Assembly (NCBI GenBank): GCA_002361655.1
Contig: DETM01000016.1
Coordinates: forward strand, 78,809-91,591
From: Prevotella sp. UBA3288
Lineage (GTDB): Bacteria > Bacteroidota > Bacteroidia > Bacteroidales > Bacteroidaceae
Length of the DNA: 12,783 bases
Direction of reading: 5' to 3'
This document shows, piece after piece, positions 1 to 5,458 of the stretch; position 1 is the first letter of the stretch, and the number at the start of each line of letters is the position of its first letter. The notes beneath the pieces were generated by a model. The model worked only from the letters and a program-made list of their open reading frames with translations. It did no database searches and was not told the DNA's origin. Position numbers and translations under genes: made by a program.

Positions 1-221
1 ACATCCGCGGCATGGTGGTCAAGGCTACCGTGGTGCTGGGTAAGGAATGGAAGGCTAAGGCTGGTGACGCCCTCGTGAAAGAGTTGCAACAACACGTCAA
101 GAAAGAGACGGCCCCTTACAAATATCCGCGCATCGTCGAGTTCGTCGATGAACTGCCAAAAACCATCAGTGGCAAGATACGCCGTGTAGAGATTCGTCAG
201 AAAGATAGCAATAAACAATGA
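1..221 (+). CDS. Acyl-CoA synthetase (AMP-forming), C-terminal fragment
   Basis: This is the 3' end of a gene that begins before the window; the reading frame is open from base 3 and the stop is at 219-221. The visible 73 residues are the small C-terminal domain of an ANL-superfamily adenylate-forming enzyme. Key marks are the strand [12 protein letters not shown], the TAPYKYPR segment, and the closing motif [11 protein letters not shown], whose lysine is the conserved A10 residue that orients the acyl-adenylate and is the usual acetylation site. The family activates acetate or short/medium fatty acids to acyl-CoA with ATP. The TAPYKYPR and [12 protein letters not shown] wording is nearest to medium-chain acyl-CoA or acetyl-CoA ligases, but the acyl-binding domain lies outside the window, so the substrate cannot be given. 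The hydrolase at 245 follows 23 bases later on the same strand and may be cotranscribed. Confidence 0.88.
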   Translation, partial: IRGMVVKATVVLGKEWKAKAGDALVKELQQHVKKETAPYKYPRIVEFVDELPKTISGKIRRVEIRQKDSNKQ

Positions 222-244
222 ACAACCATCTGTTATAAACAACC

Positions 245-1108
245 ATGAAAAGACTCAGGCTATTCAGTGCTGTCATGCTACTGATAGGAGCAGCGACTAT
301 TGTCAGGGCACAGATGCCCATAGACGCGAAAGTGTCTCCCAAGCACGGCCAAGCCATCACCATCGACGGAGACCACGGCCTACTGGCCGCCATCATTCAG
401 AAGCCCGAACTGCAGGAAGGACAGCAGTGCCCCATGGTGGTGCTCTGTCATGGTTTTGGCGGTTCTAAAGATGGGCCGCTGTTCGAACTCATCGCCGACA
501 CGCTGCAGGCCCATGGTATCGCCAGCATCCGTTTCGACTTCAATGGCCACGGCCAGAGCGAGGGCGACTTCAAAGACATGACCGTACCCAACGAGATTGA
601 GGATGCAAAAAAGGTGATTGACTATGTTCGTGACCTGCGCTATGTGGGCAGTCTGGCTATCGTAGGCCATTCACAGGGTGGTGTCGTTGCCGCCATGACG
701 GCTGGCGAACTGGAACATCATGTAATCAAGGCCGTGGCTTTGATGGCACCTGCTGCCGTGCTGCGCGACGATGCTATCCGCGGTTCCACAATGGGCAAAC
801 AGTACGACCCGCTCGACCCGCCGGAATATGTAGACATCTGGGGTAAGCACCTGGGGCGCAATTATATCCTGACTGCCTTCTCGCTACCTATTTATGAGAC
901 AGCAGCCAAATATCAGGGGCCTGCACTCATCATTCATGGTAATGCCGACCGTGTGGTACCTTACACCTATGGTGAGCGCTTCCATCAACTGTGGCCGGGC
1001 AGCGAGTATGTCATGCTGGAACACTACGACCACGGCTTTTCACAGAACATCGGTCATGCTACCGACTTGGTGTCGCACTACCTGATCAAGACACTATTAT
1101 CGAAGTAG
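245..1108 (+). CDS. Secreted alpha/beta hydrolase, cinnamoyl/feruloyl esterase-like
   Basis: A 287-residue serine hydrolase. Residues 1-23 form a Sec signal peptide (two arginines, a hydrophobic stretch, then RAQ), so the enzyme should be periplasmic or exported. The core has the oxyanion motif CHGFGGSK near residues 68-75, the substrate-side segment DFNGHGQSEG, the nucleophile elbow GHSQGG with Ser143, the acid Asp235 in HGNADRVVP, and the base His263 in HYDHGFS. About 60 residues between the elbow and the acid form a lid-like insertion containing DPLDPPEY. This arrangement matches the cinnamoyl esterase-like members of the family, which release ferulic or coumaric acid from plant cell-wall esters; a general carboxylesterase is the alternative. 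The ATG at 245 is chosen because it starts the signal peptide. Its 3' end overlaps the convergent transporter gene by 12 bp. Confidence 0.87.
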   Translation: MKRLRLFSAVMLLIGAATIVRAQMPIDAKVSPKHGQAITIDGDHGLLAAIIQKPELQEGQQCPMVVLCHGFGGSKDGPLFELIADTLQAHGIASIRFDFNGHGQSEGDFKDMTVPNEIEDAKKVIDYVRDLRYVGSLAIVGHSQGGVVAAMTAGELEHHVIKAVALMAPAAVLRDDAIRGSTMGKQYDPLDPPEYVDIWGKHLGRNYILTAFSLPIYETAAKYQGPALIIHGNADRVVPYTYGERFHQLWPGSEYVMLEHYDHGFSQNIGHATDLVSHYLIKTLLSK

Positions 1109-2008
1109 CGTCACCAACAACGGGATGGTCACCATCGAGAGTAGTGTGGTGACGAACGTAATCTCAGCCATTAGCGTGGTATCACGTCCATAGCGCAGGC
1201 AGAGGATGGTTCCGTAGGTGGCTACAGGCATGGCGATGACCACGGTATTGATGCCCGTGACGAAAGTGTCGAAGCCTAAGGCCAGACAGAGGAAATACAT
1301 ACCAACAGGCAGTACCACCAGTCGCAGCAGCGTGGTGACATAGACCGTCATGTTGCCCAGCAACGACCGCAAGGACAGTTCTGACATCGACGAGCCAATG
1401 ATGAGCAGGGCAGCAGGCACGGTGATATTGCCGATCATCGTCAACGGCTGACTGACAACAGCAGGAATATGCTCGATACCTAGTGCTACGATGAGCATGG
1501 CCGCATAGGCCGACAACATCGGTGTGCCATAAAGGACCTTACGGTTAAATTTCTCACGAGTGGGACCTTCTCCGCCAGTGACCATCACTGTGCCGATGGT
1601 AAAGACTGTAAAGGTATTGACCACATTCAGCACAGCGGCATAGAACACAGCCTGATGACCGAAGATACTGGCAACGACGGGATAGCCCATGAAGCCCACA
1701 TTGCCGAAAATCATCGCAAAGGCGACGACACCGACATCCTCCGGACGGCGGGCCACAAAACGCGACAGCAACATAGCCAGCCCCGTCAACACCAGATAGG
1801 TCAACACGCTGATGCCCAGCAACGGCAGGATAAGACTGCGGTCGGGCAGTTCGCCTCCCATCGCTGACGACAGGATCAGTGACGGACAGGTGATATCAAT
1901 GACCAGTTTCGACAGCCGCTTGTCGAATGTTCCTCCCATATAACCCAGTTTGCCTGCCACGTAACCCACGATGACAATGGCAAAAAGTGTGATCATCACT
2001 GCATACAT
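1097..2008 (-). CDS. AEC (auxin efflux carrier) family transporter
   Basis: A 303-residue inner-membrane protein with about ten hydrophobic segments arranged as two five-helix halves separated by a charged loop near residues 145-160 (TGGEGPTREKFNRK). The first half carries the family motif FGNVGFMGYP at residues 101-110, with the conserved Asn103 and Pro110, and the second half carries the matching crossover-like motif MPVATYGTI around residue 250. AEC proteins are permeases for small organic anions (malate, malonate) or related solutes; the substrate cannot be read from sequence. It is transcribed divergently from proB across a 99-bp gap with candidate -7 boxes, and it ends inside the 3' end of the convergent esterase gene. 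No neighbour points to a particular substrate. Confidence 0.88.
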   Translation of the reverse strand: MYAVMITLFAIVIVGYVAGKLGYMGGTFDKRLSKLVIDITCPSLILSSAMGGELPDRSLILPLLGISVLTYLVLTGLAMLLSRFVARRPEDVGVVAFAMIFGNVGFMGYPVVASIFGHQAVFYAAVLNVVNTFTVFTIGTVMVTGGEGPTREKFNRKVLYGTPMLSAYAAMLIVALGIEHIPAVVSQPLTMIGNITVPAALLIIGSSMSELSLRSLLGNMTVYVTTLLRLVVLPVGMYFLCLALGFDTFVTGINTVVIAMPVATYGTILCLRYGRDTTLMAEITFVTTLLSMVTIPLLVTLLR

Positions 2009-2012
2009 TGTG

Positions 2013-2083
2013 CAAAAGTATTCCTTTAATTACATTTTTATGAATCAGCGTGCAAAATTACAAAGAATTTTCGTAATTTTGCA
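2013..2083. promoter_or_regulatory. Divergent promoter region with an 11-bp inverted repeat
   Basis: The gap between the transporter and proB has TGCAAAATTAC at 2051-2061 and its exact reverse complement GTAATTTTGCA at 2073-2083, separated by 11 bases. Each arm contains a Bacteroidota-type -7 box TAATTTTG (consensus TAnnTTTG): 2074-2081 on the plus strand, placing a start about 20 bases before the proB ATG, and 2060-2053 on the minus strand, about 45 bases before the transporter ATG. A second minus-strand match, TACTTTTG at 2020-2013, is probably too close to the ATG. I see no good TTTG -33 box for any of them, so the assignment rests on the -7 boxes and position. Confidence 0.5.
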
Positions 2084-2107
2084 GACGACAAGAGAAAAGT
2101 GTTAGAA

Positions 2108-2893
2108 ATGAAGAGAAGAATTGTTATCAAGATTGGTTCGAACGTACTGACACGGAAAGACGGAAAACTCGATGTCACCCGTATGTCGGCACTTGTCGAC
2201 CAGGTGGCATGGCTGCGTCGCCAGAACATCGAAGTTATCCTAGTATCATCGGGCGCCGTGGCCTGCGGACGTCGCGAACTGACAGTCGACCACACTCTCG
2301 ACAGTGTGGAGCAGCGCCAGTTGTTCTCGGCCGTAGGACAGGTGAAACTTGTCGGCCTGTATTATGACTTGTTCCGCGAATACGGCATCCACGTTGGACA
2401 GGTGCTCACGATGAAAGAGAACTTCGAGCCAGGCGAGCAGTACCGAAACCAGCAGGCCTGCATGAAAGTGATGCTGGAGAATGGCGTGCTGCCTATCGTC
2501 AACGAGAACGACACAGTGAGCGTCACCGAGTTGATGTTTACCGACAATGACGAACTCTCCGGCCTCATCGCACAGATGATGAAGGCCGACACGCTCATCC
2601 TGCTCTCCAACATCGACGGCATCTTCGACCGCCACCCCGACGACCCGTCGGCACAACTCATCCGTGAGGTGGCTCCCGGCCGTGACCTCAGCGAGTATAT
2701 CCAGCCAGAGAAGAGTGCCTTCGGCCGCGGCGGCATGCACTCAAAGTACACCACAGCCTCGAAAGTGTCACAGGCAGGTATACGCGTCATCATCGCCAAC
2801 GGTGAGCGGGAGAATATCCTCATCGACCTGATCGAGCAACCAGAAGCAACGCAGCACACAGAATTTACGCCATGCCATCAGAAGTCTAACTAA
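2108..2893 (+). CDS. proB: Glutamate 5-kinase, kinase domain only
   Basis: Catalyses the first step of proline synthesis: glutamate plus ATP to gamma-glutamyl phosphate, in the cytoplasm, handed on to ProA. The 261-residue protein is an amino-acid kinase fold with the N-terminal phosphate loop KIGSNVLT (8-15), the glycine-rich SSGAVACG (47-54), the glutamate-site NEND (132-135), TDNDELSG (from about 145), and the nucleotide-side FGRGGMHSKYTTA. It ends shortly after the kinase core, so the C-terminal PUA domain found in E. coli ProB (367 residues) is missing. The next gene starts only about 130 bases later, so no PUA remnant is hidden by a frameshift. Kinase-only ProB proteins are known in other bacteria. 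The ATG at 2108 is preferred over an in-frame GTG nine bases upstream because family members begin MKRxIVIKIGS-like and the -7 box fits. First gene of the proB-proA-argF-ltaE cluster. Confidence 0.95.
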   Translation: MKRRIVIKIGSNVLTRKDGKLDVTRMSALVDQVAWLRRQNIEVILVSSGAVACGRRELTVDHTLDSVEQRQLFSAVGQVKLVGLYYDLFREYGIHVGQVLTMKENFEPGEQYRNQQACMKVMLENGVLPIVNENDTVSVTELMFTDNDELSGLIAQMMKADTLILLSNIDGIFDRHPDDPSAQLIREVAPGRDLSEYIQPEKSAFGRGGMHSKYTTASKVSQAGIRVIIANGERENILIDLIEQPEATQHTEFTPCHQKSN

Positions 2894-2913
2894 CATGCAT
2901 TGCGGACAGAAAC

Positions 2914-3014
2914 ATCAGAAGTTGAGAGTATAGCGTGGGCAGCGGATCAGAAGTTGAGAGAATAGTGTGGGCAGCGGTTTACCCGCTGCCAAGCCCAATT
3001 ATGAATTTAAAAAA
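2914..3014 (+). repeat. 101-bp palindromic intergenic element, copy A (upstream of proA)
   Basis: The element consists of two 32-bp tandem units (2914-2945 and 2946-2977, each starting ATCAGAAGTTGAGAG and ending GTGGGCAGCGG), a hairpin with an exact 8-bp stem GGCAGCGG (2970-2977) and CCGCTGCC (2983-2990) around loop TTTAC, then AAGCCCAATT and an A-rich tail ending 9 bases before the proA ATG. Copy B at 4278-4378 matches at 98 of 101 positions (differences at offsets 16, 31 and in ATTAY). No U-tract follows the hairpin on either strand, so it is not a typical terminator. The A-rich tail sits where Bacteroidota mRNAs need unstructured A/U sequence for initiation, so the element may supply part of the proA translation signal; that role is inferred. 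Confidence 0.9.
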
Positions 3015-3023
3015 CTTACAATA

Positions 3024-4289
3024 ATGCAACTGAAAGAGACATTCCAACGGGTGAAGCGTGCCAGCAAGGGGCTGGCCCTGCTCAACGACAAGCAGCGCAA
3101 CGAGATACTCAATGCCGTTGCTGACGCTATCATCAATAATAAAGAGAGAATACTGAAAGCAAACGCCCAGGATCTGGCCAAGATGTCGAAGGACAACCCC
3201 CTCTACGACCGGCTGCAACTGACCGACAGCCGGCTGCAGGGTATCGCCAGCGATATGCGCAACGTGGCCACACTCCCCACACCACTCGGACATATCACCA
3301 AACAGAAGACCCTGCCCAACGGTTTGCGACTCTGCCGTGTGTCAGTGCCCTTCGGTGTAATTGGCATGATCTACGAGGCGCGCCCCAACGTGACGTTCGA
3401 TGTCTTCTCACTTTGTTTCAAGAGCGGCAATGCCTGTGTGCTGAAGGGCGGCAAGGATGCCGACTGCTCCAACCGCGAGGAGGTGACGCTCATTCATCAG
3501 ATACTCGCAAAGTTCGGAGTCAGTCCTGATGTGGTAGCGCTGCTGCCAGCAACCCATGAAGCCACCGGCGAGATGCTCAACGCAGTGGGCTACATCGACC
3601 TCTGCATCCCCCGTGGCGGCCGTCGCCTTATTGACTTTGTCCGACATACGGCCCGCGTGCCCGTCATCGAGACGGGAGCAGGAGTAGTGAATACCTACTT
3701 CGACAAGGACGGCGATCTGCAGATGGGCCGTGCCATCATCAACAATGCCAAGACGCGCCGCGTCTCCGTCTGCAACGCCCTCGACTGTCTCATCATCCAC
3801 GAGAGCCGCCTCCCCGACCTGCCCGAGTTGGTCAGGCCCCTCGTAGAGCACACACCCCCCGTCACCATCTATGCCGACGAGAAAGCCTACGCAGCGCTAG
3901 CCAATTCTTCACTCTTCACTCTTCACTCTTCACTCCTAAAGCATGCCACAGAAGAGAGTTTCGGCACAGAGTTCATGGACTACAAGATGGCCATCAAGAC
4001 TGTAGTCTCTCTCGAGCAGGCCCTAGAGCATATCGATGCCAACGGCTCTGGACACAGCGAAGCCATCATCACCAACGATGAGCAGGCTGCCCGCCGCTTC
4101 CAGGCCCATGTAGATGCGGCCTGCGTCTACTGGAATGCTCCCACGTCATTCACTGATGGTGCCCAGTTCGGTCTTGGCGCTGAGATAGGCATCTCCACAC
4201 AGAAACTTGGCCCTCGCGGTCCGATGGCTCTCGAAGAAATCTGCACCTACAAATGGCTTATCGAGGGCGAAGGGCAAATCAGAAGTTGA
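3024..4289 (+). CDS. proA: Glutamate-5-semialdehyde dehydrogenase (gamma-glutamyl phosphate reductase)
   Basis: Second step of proline synthesis: NADPH-dependent reduction of gamma-glutamyl phosphate to glutamate semialdehyde, working with ProB. The 421-residue protein spans the aldehyde dehydrogenase-like fold: [16 protein letters not shown] cofactor region, [31 protein letters not shown], the catalytic Cys250 in [26 protein letters not shown], and the family ending [20 protein letters not shown]...GEGQIRS. The ATG at 3024 is chosen because ProA proteins begin near [10 protein letters not shown]; an in-frame GTG at 2967 would add 19 residues encoded by the upstream repeat. Residues 294-305 ([12 protein letters not shown]) come from a heptamer repeat and make this loop a few residues longer than in relatives I recall. 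The stop codon at 4287-4289 lies inside repeat copy B. Confidence 0.96.
   Translation: MQLKETFQRVKRASKGLALLNDKQRNEILNAVADAIINNKERILKANAQDLAKMSKDNPLYDRLQLTDSRLQGIASDMRNVATLPTPLGHITKQKTLPNGLRLCRVSVPFGVIGMIYEARPNVTFDVFSLCFKSGNACVLKGGKDADCSNREEVTLIHQILAKFGVSPDVVALLPATHEATGEMLNAVGYIDLCIPRGGRRLIDFVRHTARVPVIETGAGVVNTYFDKDGDLQMGRAIINNAKTRRVSVCNALDCLIIHESRLPDLPELVRPLVEHTPPVTIYADEKAYAALANSSLFTLHSSLLKHATEESFGTEFMDYKMAIKTVVSLEQALEHIDANGSGHSEAIITNDEQAARRFQAHVDAACVYWNAPTSFTDGAQFGLGAEIGISTQKLGPRGPMALEEICTYKWLIEGEGQIRS
3907..3934 (+). repeat. Heptanucleotide tandem repeat (CTTCACT x4) inside proA
   Basis: Four perfect copies of CTTCACT run from 3907 to 3934, preceded by AATT and followed by CCTAAAG. Because 7 is not a multiple of 3, the repeat is read through all three frames and encodes SLFTLHSSL in ProA (residues about 295-304). 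The segment lies in a variable loop before the conserved ESFGTEF motif. Gain or loss of one unit would shift the proA frame; gain or loss of three would keep it. Confidence 0.95.
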
Positions 4290-4378
4290 GAGAATAGCGT
4301 GGGCAGCAGATCAGAAGTTGAGAGAATAGTGTGGGCAGCGGTTTACCCGCTGCCAAGCCCAATTACGAATTTAAAAAA
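4278..4378 (+). repeat. 101-bp palindromic intergenic element, copy B (proA 3' end to argF leader)
   Basis: Same structure as the copy upstream of proA: 32-bp units at 4278-4309 and 4310-4341, hairpin arms at 4334-4341 and 4347-4354, then AAGCCCAATTACGAATTT and an A run. Its first unit overlaps the end of proA: ATCAGAAGTTGA encodes the last residues (I-R-S) and the stop. The tail ends 23 bases before the argF ATG. Since ProA proteins often end in GQIR, the first 8 or so bases of the unit may be native proA sequence, implying that the repeat unit was born from, or fused with, the proA 3' end. Confidence 0.9.
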
Positions 4379-4401
4379 ATAGAAATTACAATTACACATA
4401 T

Positions 4402-5388
4402 ATGCATACCTTTATTAATGTGGAGGACATCGGCGACCTCCGTCAAGCACTCGCCGAAGCACAGGAAATCAAGAACGACCGTTTCAAATACCAGCATCTC
4501 GGCAAGAACAAGACGCTCATGATGATATTCTTCAACAACTCGCTCCGCACCCGCCTTTCCACACAGAAGGCAGCCATCAACCTGGGCATGAATGTCATCG
4601 TGCTCGACGTCAATGCCGGAGCCTGGAAACTGGAGACCGAGCGCGGCGTCATCATGGATGGCGACAAGAGCGAGCACCTGCTCGAGGCCATACCCGTCAT
4701 GGGATGCTACTGCGACATCATCGGCGTCCGATCATTCGCCGCACTCACCGACCGCCAGTACGACTATGCCGAGACCGTCCTCAACCAGTTCATCAAGTAC
4801 AGCGGACGCCCTGTCTTCGCCATGGAGACTGCCACCGTCCATCCCTTGCAGGCCTTTGCCGACCTAATCACCATCCAGGAATACCGCAAAAATCGCGTGG
4901 GCAGCGGTTTACCCGCTGCCAAGCCCAAGGTAGTACTCACCTGGGCTCCCCACTGCCGCCCTTTGCCACAGGCCGTGCCCAACTCGTTCGCCCAGTGGAT
5001 GAATGCCGCCGACGTCGACTTTGTCGTCACCCATCCCAAGGGTTATGAACTCGACCCGAAATTCCTAGGCGATGCCCCTGTCGAGTACGACCAGCGCAAA
5101 GCCTTCCAGGGGGCCGACTTCATCTATGCCAAGAACTGGTCCAACCCCGGTGTCACCAATGCTGCCGACTACGGCAAGATTACCTGCGAAGACCGCTCGT
5201 GGACCGTCGACACCGAACACATGTCGTGGACCAACAACGCCAAGTTCATGCACTGTCTGCCCGTGCGCCGCAACCTTATCGTCACCGACGATGTCATCGA
5301 GTCGCCCGACTCAATCGTCATCCCCGAGGCGGCCAATCGTGAGATATCTTGCTCCGTGGTCATCAAGCGCATGCTGGAATCACTGTAA
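4402..5388 (+). CDS. argF: N-succinylornithine carbamoyltransferase with a repeat-encoded insertion
   Basis: Transfers the carbamoyl group from carbamoyl phosphate to N-succinyl-L-ornithine in the arginine pathway of Bacteroidota (argF' type), in the cytoplasm as a trimer. Seen in the 328 residues: carbamoyl-phosphate motif SLRTR (about 47-51), Trp75, HPLQ (147-150), the proline-rich loop HCRPLPQ, and HCLP (284-287). Residue 90 (DKSEHL) is Ser. In the family this site is Pro90 in the B. fragilis succinyl enzyme and Glu in the Xanthomonas acetyl enzyme, and Ser at the equivalent site of the latter gives succinyl specificity, so a succinyl substrate is favoured. Residues 166-175 ([10 protein letters not shown]) are the in-frame product of the hairpin repeat at 4897-4928; the B. 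fragilis enzyme as I recall it is about 318 residues and has only a short TARPK link there. The start ATG at 4402 gives the family N-terminus. Confidence 0.95.
   Translation: MHTFINVEDIGDLRQALAEAQEIKNDRFKYQHLGKNKTLMMIFFNNSLRTRLSTQKAAINLGMNVIVLDVNAGAWKLETERGVIMDGDKSEHLLEAIPVMGCYCDIIGVRSFAALTDRQYDYAETVLNQFIKYSGRPVFAMETATVHPLQAFADLITIQEYRKNRVGSGLPAAKPKVVLTWAPHCRPLPQAVPNSFAQWMNAADVDFVVTHPKGYELDPKFLGDAPVEYDQRKAFQGADFIYAKNWSNPGVTNAADYGKITCEDRSWTVDTEHMSWTNNAKFMHCLPVRRNLIVTDDVIESPDSIVIPEAANREISCSVVIKRMLESL
4897..4928 (+). repeat. Hairpin-core repeat, copy C, in frame inside argF
   Basis: These 32 bases are identical to 2967-2998 and 4331-4362 of the intergenic copies: GTGGGCAGCGG, loop TTTAC, CCGCTGCC, AAGCCCAA. 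The match begins exactly at codon 166 and is read as GTG GGC AGC GGT TTA CCC GCT GCC AAG CCC, giving [10 protein letters not shown]. Only the core is present; the ATCAGAAG units and the A-rich tail are absent. It sits between the helix after HPLQ (DLITIQEYRK) and the first strand of the second domain (KVVLTWAPH), a loop expected on the surface. Confidence 0.95.
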
Positions 5389-5430
5389 GAAAGCATGCCG
5401 GAATCGCTGTACATGCCGGAATCGCTGTAA
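5369..5430 (+). repeat. Three-copy tandem echo of the argF 3' end
   Basis: The last codons of argF plus stop, GCATGCTGGAATCACTGTAA (5369-5388), are followed by two further copies of the same stretch: GCATGCCGGAATCGCTGTA (5393-5411) and CATGCCGGAATCGCTGTAA (5412-5430). The two outer copies are identical to each other over their shared 18 bases and differ from the argF end by two transitions (T to C and A to G). They occupy most of the 70-bp gap before ltaE. I know no function for them. Confidence 0.85.
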
Positions 5431-5458
5431 GTAAAAATAGAAAAAAGCACGAACTATC

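Noticed and set aside
2914..2977. Tandem 32-bp units as a CRISPR array
   Set aside because: The units are directly adjacent with no spacers, there are only two per locus, and no cas genes are present.
2970..2990. GC-rich hairpin before proA (and its twin at 4334-4354) as rho-independent terminators
   Set aside because: Neither strand has a U-tract after the stem, the downstream genes belong to the same pathway cluster, and the same hairpin sits inside argF where termination would be harmful.
2967..3023. N-terminal extension of ProA from the GTG at 2967
   Set aside because: The extra 19 residues are the translated repeat; ProA proteins start near [10 protein letters not shown] and the ATG at 3024 has a suitable A-rich leader.
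4331..4522. Small reading frame beginning [16 protein letters not shown] before argF
   Set aside because: It is the translated repeat running out of frame into argF, and its product after the repeat resembles no protein.
2914..4928. Insertion sequence or transposon in the proline/arginine cluster
   Set aside because: No transposase reading frame, no terminal inverted repeats at the element ends and no clear target duplications; the copies are short and non-coding. A REP-associated transposase could exist elsewhere but is not in the window.
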